Of a DNA stretch of 64,000 nucleotides, positions 21,921-33,368 are shown piece by piece; within the stretch, counting starts at the first letter, position 1; every line of letters starts with the position of its first letter. The position numbers and the translations under genes were made by a program. The notes under the pieces were generated by a model that saw only the letters and a list, made by a program, of their open reading frames with translations, was not told where the DNA came from and made no database searches. The stretch covers positions 119,848,610-119,912,609 of the forward strand of contig CM077647.1 in NCBI GenBank assembly GCA_039707465.1, in the 5' to 3' direction. This stretch comes from Rhabdophis nuchalis (taxonomy: Eukaryota; Chordata; Lepidosauria; Squamata; Natricidae).

Positions 21921-23570
21921 GAAAAGGAGAACTTGTGTACTTTTAACATGGAGAGAGAATAGTAGTTTATTGACAAAGATTCTTGTTGATCTAGAAAGGT
22001 ATCCTAACATTATCCAGCCTAGAAATTGGTATTCCCTGTTTTAGAACATTTGGGTGGTGAAGCTACCAAATACAGGCTACCCCCACCCCAACTACCACCC
22101 CCAGATCATTGTGAATTGAGGGGAATGGACTGGTAAAAATAGTGGAAAATATTGAATAGAAAGGAAGGAGCAAGAGATGTAAATGATGCTATTGAAAAGT
22201 ATGGATGCCCTTGCGATTAAGCTTGGTAAAGTCAACTGGGCTGAAATCCTTTCTTTTGTAACATCTTTGCTCCCTTTCTAGTTACTTTTTCTTTTCCTTT
22301 CTCCAGGTTTTCCCTCGCCTTTCTCTCCAGCCTAGCTGCCCTTTTGTCCTCCTTGTCAGGACTAAGAAAGAATTGTATGGTGGTGCCAGGGTCTGTATAC
22401 TTGTGCTTGTGTGTGGGAGAGAAGTTTCTCTATATAAGAATTGTCAGGGAATATAGAGATCAGTCAATTTTAAATGGAGGCAAGGAGAGGTGGGTTCCTA
22501 TTGGTTCAGATCAGTCAGCTGAGTAGGTAGTAACTCAGCCTGCCATGCCCCCGAATCAGTTCTATCGGCAACGGCATAGGCACCACCATCTTGTTTTTCG
22601 CATGCACAGAAGCATTTTTTGTTAGTGCACGTGCATAGCATGCATCAAACTCACGTGCATGTGAAGTGTATCCCTGAGTGAACTAGCTGCAGAAGAAGTT
22701 GGAATCCACCCCTGGAGGCAAATAATTTAAATTAGTCATGAAGCTAAGTCCTTAAGTATTTATTTTTGGACTGGCTCTTCCTTTTCGTCAAAGGTAGATT
22801 CTGGGGAGGGTCAACAGCAGTTATAGCAAAATGATGGGCATGTGGTGATTTAATCACCCAAAAGCCACCAGTAATGAATTTACTAGTTAGGACATTTGAT
22901 ACAAGGATGTTTCTGTTTGCCATGGCACTTAAATGCAGATACCATCATCATGTTCCCCTCTCCCCACAAATATCCCTAGTCTTTATCATCCCCAAGTGTG
23001 ATAAATGTGAAGCCAGGAGGGATTGCTTTACACTTTAACTGGATTTTTTTTTAAAGTCTTAATTTGGAAAGCAGGCTGATGTCCCAGATTGTACTCAGAT
23101 GTTTAATTATTTCAGGTCTTTTCCCTGTTACTGCTTTTATTTTCCTTCCTTGTCATTTTTAATATTCTCAAGGTTGATCTTATGTTTTTAGATTCACCAC
23201 GAGTATTGTAAATTGTCCCACAGATGAAAATGAAAGGACATATTGACACAAATCAATCTAACCATTGAACTTTGCTTCTGTTAAAGAAGTTGCTTGTACT
23301 ATTTTGCTATGGTTAGGAATCATTGGTTAGAAATTCATTTTGTAAAAGAATTGTATCCTTTTCTATCTGGTTTCTTGCTTCTGTAATTTGCTTCAGAGCT
23401 AGACACATCCTTGGAGACAGTTCCCAGGGACATCCTGCTCTATATATTGTGGTGGGAGCTGCCTAGGAGCACAAACACACAAGGACAAGGGATACTCTGT
23501 AAGATAACAAAGCACAGACAGAGACAGGGGACTGAACAAAGAACGCTTTAAAGATCACATTGGTGACAAA
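21921..23570. other. No gene recognised
   Basis: There are no long frames and no clear splice-flanked exons. Short stretches near 22540-22710 resemble the termini of the CAGTGGTGGGATTC hAT family but cannot be delimited. The interval lies upstream of the LRRC37-like gene and could hold distal regulatory DNA that I cannot identify. Confidence 0.4.
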
Positions 23571-23574
23571 CCTT

Positions 23575-24240
23575 TTTCTGATTTTTAAAATATATATATA
23601 TTTATTGTTTTTACATTTAAAACAGTGCAGCACCGCAAAGTTGTAGTGACCATACAATCACAATATATACAGATAATCTCATCCAATAACTATAGCCTAC
23701 TTAATACATTATTTATCCTTCTATTCATTCACATTATTTAGTTTGTTCCAGTTGTTATCTTGTCTTATATCAATAATAATATCTGTTCCTAACTTCATAA
23801 TATTCCGATTCCTCTTTATTTTTTAGTTCAAGGGTGAGCCTGTTTGCTTCTACACACTCCAAAATTTTCCTAAATATGTCTAACTCTGATGGTGTATTGT
23901 CTTTTTTTCAATACTGTGCATAAATTACACACGCCACAGTTAGTACATGTATAATTAGATAAAGCACATACTCCTCCAGTATTACGCCTAGGAGAAAAAT
24001 TTCTGGTTTGAACAAAATTAGATCTCCTACCATTTGTTCCAACCATGATTATATCATTTTCCAGTATCTTTTTGCCTCATTGCATTTCCACCACATACGA
24101 TAAAAGGTGCCTGGTGTTTTTTTGCACTTCCAAAAATTTGGTGCCAAATTTTTAAACATTTTGGAGAGCTGTGCTGGGGGAAGATGCCATCTGTAGAACA
24201 TTTTATACAGATTTTCTTTTTTTTAAAAAAAGTTTTATTT
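23575..24240 (-). pseudogene. L1 ORF2 C-terminal fragment (minus strand)
   Basis: The minus strand encodes MFYRWHLPPAQLSKMF, FWKCKKTPGTFYRMWWKC and RYWKMI, the Cys/Trp-rich region near the end of L1 ORF2 (WKC..GTF.HMWW.C pattern). Stops interrupt it. A homologous + strand fragment is at 30020-31523. Confidence 0.75.
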
Positions 24241-24377
24241 GTAGACAGACATAGATAGACAACATATAAAACATAAAACCCTCTTCAAATACATACAGTG
24301 TGTCCATTGTTACAAAACTTTTGTGTATCTTTTCCATAGTCCCCACTTACAATTTATATAAAATCACATATAATCAA

Positions 24378-25035
24378 TCTCGTGTGTGTGTGTGTGTGTG
24401 TGCGTGTGTGTGACAACATCCTGGTAAGCCCCAATTAAGGGAGGAAGCATACTGCTTTCCTTTTCTGCCTTTCAGCTCTGGTGGCAATTACAGCTGCCTC
24501 ACATGTAATATACTTCCCTGGTTCGAATCCCAGTAAGGGTATGGCTAGCTGATGAAAGCTAAATAGCTCAAAATAGATCTATCCTAGTCTCCGTTTATTT
24601 ATCAGCTCAAGAAACCTAACACACACATATAAAAAGACACAACGAAACTAATAGCTTTCTGTCTAGATGGTCTCTGGTGATGCGCTGAAAGGCAGAAAAG
24701 GAAAGCAGTATGCTTCCTCCCTTAATTGAGGCTTACCAGGGTGTTGTGACACAAGCACAAGCATATATTTATTTCCCCTGTCTCAGCTGATCAGGATAGA
24801 ACCAGTGGTCTGGTGGCAATTAATACTGCCTCACATGTAATACTTCCCTGGTTCGAATCCCAGTAAGGGTATGGCTAGCTGATGAGAGCTAAATAGCTGG
24901 AAATAGATCTATCCTAGTCTCCCTGTTTATTTATTTATCAACTCAAAAAACCACACACACACACACACGTTAAGTTTTTGAGCTGATAAATAAGGGAGAC
25001 TAGGATAGATCTATTTCAAGCTTTTAAGCTCTCAT
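24378..25035. repeat. Palindromic cluster of tRNA-like SINE copies and microsatellites
   Basis: Copies of a segment containing GGTTCGAATCC (a B-box-like sequence) lie at 24478-24640 and 24811-24950 (+). A fragment lies in reverse at 24975-25030. A separate arm at 24422-24476 recurs as an almost exact reverse complement at 24684-24739. (TG)n and (CA)n tracts border the copies. The B box is diverged from a complete tRNA gene, so this is a SINE cluster, not a functional tRNA. Confidence 0.75.
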
Positions 25036-25164
25036 TATACATAATTTTCCTGACTATAACTATTATTCCTTCATTTTATAAGCGATGTTTCTGTTTATCA
25101 TATCTCTGCTGTTCTTCTGTGGATGATTAGCATGTGTGCATTATTGCAGGATAACACTGCCCAC

Positions 25165-25330
25165 AGTTGGAATTTTATTATGAACAGCTCAGGGTTGCCT
25201 CGGCTTTCCATCTGTTCAAGGTTGGTAAAATGAGGACTGATAGGAGCAGTATGCTGCCGAGAGAATGCTGTAAAGCACTATGAGGAGGTATATAAGTTAG
25301 CCTTACTACTTTCCTTCCTAAACTGATTAT
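25165..25330 (+). mobile_element. tRNA-derived SINE, 3' part
   Basis: CGGCTTTCCATCTGTTCAAGGTTGGTAAAATGAGGAC followed by TATATAAGTTAGCCTTACTACT matches the 3' half of the SINE at 35925-36134. The tRNA-like head is missing or too diverged to see. Confidence 0.6.
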
Positions 25331-25530
25331 CCCTCTGTTTCCTAGCTGGAATAATATGCAGTAATTTGTTTTAGTAGTTGAAGAATGATAGCCAAGCCTT
25401 ACAATCTGAATTTCCAGTGGAAACAGATGGTATTCACTACTGTGATTCTGAGCCAAAAACATTAATCACAAATATCTGAGTGATCTAATGAAATCAACTC
25501 ATTATCAATAGAAGAGGCCACTCCTATATT

Positions 25531-25725
25531 GTTGCCATGGTTTTTTGGAATACTATGATGTTAGGAATCATGGTAAACTGATGTCACAGCAGTGGCATTA
25601 TCCTGCAGCCTCCATAGGGAATAACATGTGGTTGCTTAGTAACCGCATAGAATCACCTCAACTGTTGGCTGCAACATTCCAAGCAGCCTTCATTTGGGTA
25701 AAAGGAGCGAGAGGGGATAGGCATC
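25531..25725 (+). promoter_or_regulatory. Candidate proximal promoter with X-box and CRE-like sites
   Basis: GTTGCTTAGTAAC at 25631-25643 is a near-palindromic RFX X-box. GTTGCCATGG at 25531-25540 is an RFX half-site. TGATGTCA at 25579-25586 is a one-mismatch CRE. All lie within 200 bp of the ATG at 25726, which has A at -3. RFX2 and CREM are established regulators of spermatid genes, and mammalian LRRC37 genes are testis-enriched. The link to this gene is inference. No TATA box is evident. Confidence 0.4.
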
Positions 25726-28700
25726 ATGAGATGTGTTGCCCCCTTTGCGACCCAAATTTTCCTGGTTGGAATGCTGGTATTTTATGAAAGGTTGGATGGA
25801 TTTGTACTTCCATGCCCAGCCTCAAACATTTATTGCAAAAGGAGTGCCAATTCTCCCAGTTATTACAATCCTCATATTCGGGAGACAATTGGTAATTCCA
25901 TTGAATTTCTTAGGTCATCAATTTTAAAATTATGGAGTGGATTAACTAAATCAAATCCTCGTGAATATTTGGATGAAACTCATGAAAATCTGCTGAAAAA
26001 ACTGTACAAATCATCCAATGTCCTACAAGTGGAACCCAAAGCAAAAATAACCAAAAAGGAAGAGAATCAAGAGTTGGAACTCCAAAAGGATTTAACTACA
26101 GAAATTTTGGATGTTTCTAGTGACATCAGCTTGGGGTCTAAAAGCTATCTAGATGGGCTAAAGAACTATCAGAATATGGTAGAGAGAAATCATAGGATTC
26201 AAAAAAATCAAAGAAAAAAAGACTTAGCTGTTAGTTTACCAACAAAAAGGCAAGGATTAGAAACAACCATAGGAAAACTTGCAGAAGATCAAGTAAAACA
26301 TAATTCACATGCAATGGCTGAAAAACGGTGGAAGCTTGCAGGGTGGCAAGTGCCTCTGGCTACAAAAGCAAAAATCACAAAAAATAAAGAGAAATCTCAT
26401 GAGCTAGAGATCCAAAAGGAAGTGGGCACAGAAATTTCAGAACATTCTGGTGACATCAACATGAGATCTAAAAGCCATCTGGAATGGTTAAAAAGCCATC
26501 CAAAAATAGTACAAGGAGATCATGAGCTTCGAAAAAAACAAACAGGAGAAGATTTATTTCTTATGTTTCTAACTAAAAGGCGACTATTTGCAGAAAGCAT
26601 AGGAAAACGCCAAGCAGAACAACTAAAACTTGCTTCACACACAATGCCTCAACAATGGTGGAAGCCTGCAAAAAAACAAGTAACTATGAAGGTTAAGAAG
26701 TGGCCACAAGTCACTCCCAAAGCAAAAGGAAAAGGAAAAAAAGAGAAAACTCATGAGGTGGAGATCAAAACGGAAATGGCCAAAGAAATTTCAGAAGCTT
26801 CTGGTGAAATCACTGTCAGGACTACAAGCTTGGAATACTTAAAAAGCCATCAAAAAATAGTACAAGACGTTCACATGGCTGGGAAAAATACAAAAGAAGA
26901 TGACTTCCTTCTTCATTTGGTAACAAAAAGGCAAAGGCTCGAAAGAATTAAAAAAACACGTACAGGGAAGCAAGCAAAACCAGCTTCACATAAAATGGAT
27001 GAAAAATGGAGGAAGGATACAAGACGACTAGTCCCTCTGAAAAATGACAAGTGGCCACAGGTTGCTACTAAAGAAAAATTAACAGAAAACAAAGAAAAAA
27101 CTCATGAATTGGAAATTCAAAAGGAAGGGGCCACAGAAATTTCAGAACATTCAGGTGACATCAACATGAGATCTAAAAGCCATTTGGAATGGTTAAAGAG
27201 CCATCCAAAAATAGTACAAGGAGATCATGAGCTTGGAAAAAAGCAAACAGGAGAAGATTTATTTCTTAAGTTCCTAACTAAAAGGCGACAATTTGCCCAA
27301 AGCATAGTAAAATTTCAAACCGAGCAACTAAAATGTGCTTCACGCAAAGTGCCTCAACAATGGTGGAAGCCTACAAGACGACATGTAGCTCTAAAGGTTA
27401 AGAAGTGGCCACAAGTCACTCCCAAAGAAAAAATAGCAGAAAAAAAAGAGAAAACTCTTGAGCTGGCAATTCCAAAGGAAGTGCCTTCAGAACGTTCAGG
27501 AGCTCTAAAGGTTAATACAGGGCCAAAGGTGACTGTCAAAGGAAAAATAAGAGAAAACAATGAGAAAACTCATGAATTGGAGATGCAAAAGGAAGTGATT
27601 AGGGAAATTTCAGAAGCTCTAAATGTTAATACGGTTCCAAAGTTGACTCTCAAAGAAAAAATAAGAGGAAACAAAGATAAAACTCCTGAACTGAAGATTC
27701 AAAAGGAAGTAAATACAAAGATTTCAGAACCTCTGAAGAGTAATATGGGGCCAAAAGTGATTGTCAAAGAAAAAAATAGCAGAAACAAAGAGAAAACTCA
27801 TGAGTTGGAAATTCAACAGGAAGTTCCTACAGAAATTTCAGAAGTTGTGAAGATTAATATCAGGCCAAAGGTGACTCTCACAGAAAAAATAAGCGAAAAC
27901 AAGAAGGGAACTAGTAAGTTGGAGATTCCAAACAATGTGCCTACTGAAATTTCAGAAGCTCTGAAGGTTAAGAGGTGGCCGAAAGTGACTTTCAAAGGAA
28001 AACATCAAGCATCTGTTCACGCTTTACAGAAGCGTTCCATTTTGCATCTTCCAACTCAAATGCCTGTTTTAACTTCTTCTATTTTAATGGATGATGGCAG
28101 TAAGAAAAAACCTGGTAAAATAGTGTTTGTCCTGAAATCAGGCAACAGAGCAACAAAGCCCGGCTATGGAAAACATATTATAATCAGAGCACAGATTAAA
28201 AAGAAAAATCGTCAGAACAAAGAGAAATCTTTGGAGAAGGAACTTGAATCTCAGAAATCAAAAGAGGAAAACCTTCTCAGACACTTAATTGGAGGAAGCA
28301 ACTCCAGAATTAGTACTTTGGAGTCTCAAACTTTGAACACACCATTCCCTGATAAAACATTATCCTATGAAGCGCATTGGGAGTATCAGGAACAAACCAC
28401 CTCTGTTCCCCCTCTATCTGACATTTTGTCAAGTGCTAATAACCATTTTCTTAAGGGCAAAGTCTTTGAAGCTGAGTTGAAAAAACAGTTGGACCATCTG
28501 ATTCTTAATAAGTCTAGGAGGAAACTAATTGCCAAGTTGATCCGTATGATAAATGTGAACTGCAGAGAACTGCCTATCCAGAGGTCTTGTGCTTTTCTCA
28601 TCTCTAGATTAGGACTTGCAATGAAAAACCTCTATAAGAAAAAAAACATGCAGGAAGCATCTGCTGTGTTTGAACCCTACTTCTTGCTGACTAAAAATAA

Positions 28701-28758
28701 AAATAAACACAATATGAAAATAGCAAGCTCCAGAAAACTGAAGAAACCTTCTGATGAG
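25726..28758 (+). CDS. LRRC37-like: LRRC37-like protein, coding exon 1: signal peptide, repeat ectodomain, LRRC37 C-terminal domain
   Basis: The exon encodes about 1011 residues. Residues 1-30 (MRCVAPFATQIFLVGMLVFY...) look like a signal peptide, and the upstream in-frame stop (TAA 25699) is close. Residues ~104-565 are four repeats of ~109-118 residues (KSHLEWLKSHPKIVQ, QQWWKP, HELEIQKE). Residues 562-751 are five 38-residue short repeats. Residues ~905-985 (WEYQEQTTS, KVFEAELKKQLDHLILNKS, RKLIAKLIRMINVNC, CAFLISRLGLAMKNL) match the C-terminal domain of LRRC37 proteins, recognised from memory. No LRR is seen. The exon is cut at GATGAG|gtaaaa in phase 0. Without splicing, the frame would run to TAA at 28869. 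The family is fairly sure. The start codon and absence of upstream LRR exons are less so. Confidence 0.75.
26035..27978 (+). repeat. In-frame coding repeats: four long (~118 aa) and five 38-aa units
   Basis: Long units start near residues 104, 213, 331 and 448. Short units (P.VT.K.KI..N.EKT.ELEI.KEV.TEISE) start at residues 562, 600, 638, 676, 714 and 752, an exact 38-residue (114-bp) period. A short unit equals the first ~38 residues of a long unit, so the long unit is a short unit plus an ~80-residue insert carrying the WLKSH and QQWWKP motifs. Confidence 0.9.
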
Positions 28759-29223
28759 GTAAAAGCAACCTACATAAATGTGCACTATTACAAGATTTGG
28801 TTACCTAGATATCGCCCTTGTTTTCCTCAGAAGACCCAATTGAGGGAAATTGTGCATTCATATCTGTAAAGACAATTACTCTTTTTAAGTAAAAGCCTTG
28901 TTAGATTGTTTATTGTAATGTGCATGTGCCAAGATGCTTCTCTGCCTGATTCCCATTTCTATATACAAGGATAAGTGACATGTAAGGTTCTTACAAATTG
29001 TGATCAGCATCTGGGGAGAGCCACATATAGCACAAAGCTAAAGAAACATGAAAACAAGGGAAAACCGAATGAGGTTTATTAGAATTAAATCAGAAATTTC
29101 AGGTAGGATTACTTTAATAAAACTGAATTGGTAAAATTGTTGTTGCTTTAAACGAGTAGGTATTGTATATTTCTTATGTTAAAATACACAAAGGCCCATC
29201 TTTCACTTTACTTCTCTTTGCAG

Positions 29224-29331
29224 ATACCAAAGCATGGAGTTCCAAAATATGGGATTGGTCTCAAATGGTGGTTGGCTGTTTCTGTGACAACATTGATGGT
29301 GCTTGTTATTTTATTAATTTGTTTGGTTGAG
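29224..29331 (+). CDS. LRRC37-like: LRRC37-like gene, exon 2: transmembrane segment
   Basis: This 108-nt exon is flanked by TTTGCAG and GTAAGT, phase 0 at both ends. It encodes VPKYGIGLKWWLAVSVTTLM followed by VLVILLICLVE. The VP.YG lead and the single hydrophobic span match the position and character of the membrane helix that follows the C-terminal domain in LRRC37 proteins. It predicts a type I membrane protein with the repeat ectodomain outside. Confidence 0.85.
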
Positions 29332-30015
29332 GTAAGTTAAAATATTTTTCTAGAGATCCTTATATTATTTTATTTACCTACTATATAGTCCAATAAGTTC
29401 TTCAAACTCTCAGTTTTGTGAAGAGCCAGCATTTGCTTGAACACTGCAAGTCAGAAACCACATTACTTCAACCAGGATTTAATATATTATCACCTCAAAG
29501 AAAGGGTGGGATTGATTTTTGTAAAATTATTGGTGAGGGGAATGAATAGGACTAACTGGGTGTATTAAGCTTGGATTCATTCCATCTTCAATTCTGAGAG
29601 GGAATGTCTGGCTGGTAGGCTTGATTTGCTCCATAAGATCTTCTTATGAAGTTTACCAGGACCTTATCCCTCACAATTGCACCTCTCTTTTTGGATTCAA
29701 CAGATCTCTTATCAATCTGCCAAAGAAACAGAAGGAAGCCCTCCTGTAGAACGGTAACTCTTGCCTGGAGATACTTAGTTATTTGCAACTCTCTACTGTG
29801 AAAATCCTGTGTATGAGGAACCAGTCAAGATTAGGTGGCAATGCACTTATAAGTTTCATTCTTAAAAAACAAATTTTAGTTCACAAGATGTTGCATCTAA
29901 AGGTTGGAAACACTGAAAACGTCACCAAAGAATCTGATTTTTTGCTGGCTGAATTTGTATGTTTAGCATTTAATTCTTTCAAGAATTAAATAAAATAATT
30001 TCTAGATTTGGCAAG
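29332..30015 (+). other. Intron sequence without recognised feature
   Basis: This follows the exon 2 donor. A short minus-strand frame at 29588-29788 is not recognised. No exon with consensus splice sites and compatible phase was found. Confidence 0.4.
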
Positions 30016-30019
30016 GATG

Positions 30020-31523
30020 AAAAGCGAGGATGAAACTAAAGTCAATGCAAGACAGCAAGGAGAGAGGAGGTTTAGCATTACCAAATTGGGAATTATACAC
30101 ATTAGCAGTAACATTAATATGGGTGAAGAATTGGATAGAGCTAAAGAATAAAAGAATTCTGACTTTAGAAGGCCATGATTTGCAAGCAGGCTGGCATACA
30201 TTCCTATGGGATGATAAAAATAAAATGCACAAATACTTTTAAAAACATCTAATTAGAAAAGCATTATTGCAAAATTGGCTCAAAATTTAAAAAATGCACT
30301 ATATGAAAATCCCGAACTGGCTATCTCCAACAGAAAGGATGATCCATTCAATTTTTATAGATATGAATAAAATGCTAAGATACAGACACGTAATTAACTG
30401 ACAGGGAAATTTAAAAACAACTGAAGAATTGGCAGAACAAAACATAAAAGCTGACTGGATAACCTACTTGCAAATCAAAACTAAACACAATAATGATACT
30501 AAATTATATGGCATCGAAATGGAACCACACAAATTGGAAAAAATAATTCAAAGGTCAGATAGGAAGATGATAGGGAGAATATATAAATTTCTCCTTAAGT
30601 ATGAAATGGAAGAAGAAATCGTGATAGGACAAATGATAAAATGGGCACAGAACTTTGGCTATAGTATTGAATTAGACAAATGGGAAAAAATTTGGGGATC
30701 AAACTTAAAAATCAGTTGCCTACAAGGAAAACCAGTAGAAAATATTTTACAGATGGCACCTGGCACCAACAAGGTTAGCTACAATCTCAGCAAATAGCTC
30801 CCCAAAATGTTGGAAATGTGAATCAATACACAGAACATATTACCACTTATGGTAGACTTGTGAGGAGGCTACATTTTTTTGGAAAAGGGTCAAAAATTGG
30901 CTAGAGACAATAGCAGGAGTCAAAATAGATTGGAAACCCAAAGTTTTTTTTACTAGGAATAATGACCGTGTAATATAAAAAAAGAAATTCAGTATTTAAT
31001 TTTACATATAATTATGGTGACGAGGATTGCCTTTACTCAGAAATGGAAAAACCAATTAATTCCAAGCGAAGATGAAATAATAAGAAAGGTTATGGACTGC
31101 ACTGAAATGGACAAATTAACAAAAAAATCCAGGGAAAAGAAGAAACAGAATATTACCAGATATGGGATAAATGGTACAAGTGGATGTAGGAAAGAAACAA
31201 AGATCAATGAAAGAAGCCAATAAAACCCAAAAATAGTAGTTAAGGAGAATTAACACGCATATATGCATCTAAGATGTTTAAATTTACTAGAGATAATCAG
31301 CCAATGTAGCATGAGTAAAATAAGAGGGTTAAGAATGGTGAAATGTAAATGAAATATACTAGAAGGGGAAATAATATAAGGAGAATGGTATTGATTGGTA
31401 ATTGCTGTTAGAAAGAACAGGAAGCTCCTGTTCGTATTGTGTAAATGCGGTGTATGTCTAAGTTTTGTGTGTGTGTGTATTTTGCATGCTTGTAAATAAA
31501 TAAATACAAATTAAAAAAAAAAA
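30020..31523 (+). mobile_element. L1 ORF2 C-terminus, 3' UTR and A-tail (intronic)
   Basis: The text encodes SKERGGLALPNWELYTLAV, HDLQAGWHTFLWDDK, and later CWKCESIHRTYYHLWWTC and FFWKRVKNWL, all typical of the end of L1 ORF2. Stops and shifts separate the pieces. It finishes in AATAAATAAATACAAATTAAAAAAAAAA. It is 5'-truncated and in the same sense as the host gene. Confidence 0.85.
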
Positions 31524-31929
31524 GTTCAGATTTCTAGGACAACATGCATGCTAACGAAGCCAAAAATAAATAAAATCCCAAACAGCTATGTGGTTACCTG
31601 CAATGTGTACTGTTAAAACTTTGGAGACAATTGCAGGTGTTTGTTAACAGCATAAGAGGCAATTAAGGTTTCTGCTGCCTGATTATAGTTTGTACATGCA
31701 CAGAAGAATCTTGTGACTGAAAAGCCTTTTAAGTCCATTTTGAGAAACAAATATATACATCTTTCATTACATGATAAGAGCTTGTACACTCCTCGAGTAC
31801 AGAAATGTATGCCATATTAATGTATGCCATAATAATAATAATAATAATAATATTTGATTTGAACATTGTCGAAAGGGTTTATCCAGTCTAAGACATCACT
31901 ATTGTTTTCTTTTTAATTGTTTCTTTAAG

Positions 31930-31969
31930 GTCATTTCTGGGTCAAAACGAAGATACACCTGAAAATCAG
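31930..31969 (+). other. LRRC37-like: Candidate 40-nt exon of the LRRC37-like gene (phase problem)
   Basis: The segment is bounded by TTTCTTTAAG and GTATGT. One frame reads SFLGQNEDTPENQ, plausible cytoplasmic-tail sequence, and exits in phase 0. But exon 2 ends in phase 0, and in that phase this exon reaches TGA after ten codons. It therefore needs a further unseen exon, or it is not used. Confidence 0.3.
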
Positions 31970-31994
31970 GTATGTAAATGCAGAGGCCGCCATT

Positions 31995-32360
31995 GGTGAC
32001 CTTCAATTTTCTTATTGGATCTGGACAACATGTCTCCACATTCCCATAAGTATTGCAGATGTGATTTAGGCAAGCCTGAATGTAATCATCCTCATCAACA
32101 CCATCACCACCATCATTGGAGCACTTGGTACCATGCCAAGAATTTTATAAGATACAACAACAAATTGCAGCTTCCTGCAATAACACCAGCGGAACTGCAA
32201 AAAAAACCTGTGCTACTCGGAACATCATATATTTTTAAAAGGTACTTGATTGATATCTAGGATGCTGGCAGCAACCCGAATCAACCATTAGCACCAGGCA
32301 ATGGCATTTGTGATGCATTTCTGAATATTCATTTGACTGAGTTTCATATTAAATAAATAA
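31995..32360 (+). mobile_element. Possible R4-type LINE 3' end (intronic)
   Basis: The frames read IIGALGTMPR and LPAITPAELQKKPVLLGTSYI, which resembles the C-terminus and 3' end of R4-type LINEs seen in squamates, followed by GGCATTTGTGATGC text and an (AAATA)n end. Recognition is by eye only. Confidence 0.4.
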
Positions 32361-32820
32361 ATTTAATAACAACAACAATAGCAATAACAACAACAAAAGA
32401 ACCAAAGAGGCAAGAAGAGGAAGCCTAAATGGAAAATTCAGTTGGAATTGAAGATCAGAAAATTCCGTGGAGACTTGAGCAATTTGAAGAACCTAAGGCA
32501 AGGTCAGCTAAAGAACAAGCAGGTCAAAAGCAGCCTGAAAGCAAGATGTGATTTGGAGAATAAGGAGATTTCTATATAAAGAAGTTAATGAATCCAGCTG
32601 AATCAGTTATCTGTGTGTGCTTTCTGGAAGTGATTTTTGCAACACACTCTGACAGTGGATGACCCAAAAACTATTTATGGAATAAATCACAATAGCTAGA
32701 TTCACAAAACCAGAAGGAAAAATATGAATGTGTGAAGTGTATTGAGTCAAAAATGGAAACCATATCTTACAGTTTTATATATTTTGTGTATTTATCATTA
32801 TTCCTAATGCATCTTTTCAG

Positions 32821-32917
32821 GGGAAAAGTTTTGCTACAGCCATTTGTGACTTATTAAATATGCCAAAGATGAACAAACATGGCTTTGGAAGATTTTGCAA
32901 GCATCTTTTCCAGCTCT
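32821..32917 (+). other. LRRC37-like: Candidate exon of the LRRC37-like gene with a weak donor
   Basis: The acceptor ATCTTTTCAG is strong. In phase 0, directly continuing from exon 2, it reads GKSFATAICDLLNMPKMNKH then GFGRFCKHLFQL. The G-F-x-R-F stretch resembles the juxtamembrane cytoplasmic part of LRRC37. The only compatible exit is CTCT|gtcaaa at 32917, a poor donor, joining the alternative acceptor at 33230. Otherwise it stops at TAA 32929-32931, which would give a short alternative tail. Confidence 0.35.
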
Positions 32918-33057
32918 GTCAAACCCATTAATGTGGGAGATAGCATGCATGAAGCAAAATTAATCTTTTCAAAAGATCCTGTAAGAATAATAGTAACTAT
33001 TCACTAAAATCAGAGTTGTAATGACAAGATGAATCGATGAAAACTTATTTCCATTCC

Positions 33058-33105
33058 TATCTTCGGGGAGATAGGTTGCGGTATAAAAATCAAATAAAAT
33101 AAATT
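33058..33105 (+). mobile_element. L2-type LINE 3' terminal tag
   Basis: TTCGGGGAGATAGGTTGCGGTATAAAAATC plus (AAATA)n is the terminal 3' UTR and tail seen on the longer LINE copies. Only about 50 bp remain. Confidence 0.5.
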
Positions 33106-33222
33106 AAGGCATACATTTATTTCATACATCATATTTAAGCTCAAAGCAAATAACATATATTAAGCATTAAAATCTCAGACTGAAGTTTTATCATTTTTAC
33201 ACATCCTTTCCTCATGCTTTAG

Positions 33223-33368
33223 ACTTCAGCATCTTCTTCGGACAAACCTCTTTGGCTTAAGGATGTATATGAATCTCTTGAAAAAGCATGCCAACCATAC
33301 AGCGGTGGTGAATCTCATTATGAAGGATCCTCAGAAGAGGAAGTGATATTCAGGCGTGAAAGTGCAAG
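33223..33368 (+). CDS. LRRC37-like: LRRC37-like gene, exon 3: cytoplasmic DKPLWLKDVY segment
   Basis: This 146-nt exon has acceptor TGCTTTAG and donor AAG|GTATTT. In phase 0 it reads TSASSSDKPLWLKDVYESLE, then an acidic stretch ending EEEVIFRRESA. The PLW(L/F)KD-Y motif matches the cytoplasmic tail of mammalian LRRC37 proteins as I recall them. It exits in phase 2. An alternative acceptor at 33230 also fits a phase-1 upstream exon. Confidence 0.75.

Noticed and set aside
24478..24640. tRNA gene suggested by GGTTCGAATCC
   Set aside because: There is no complete cloverleaf or A box at proper spacing, and the segment is repeated. It is better explained as a SINE.
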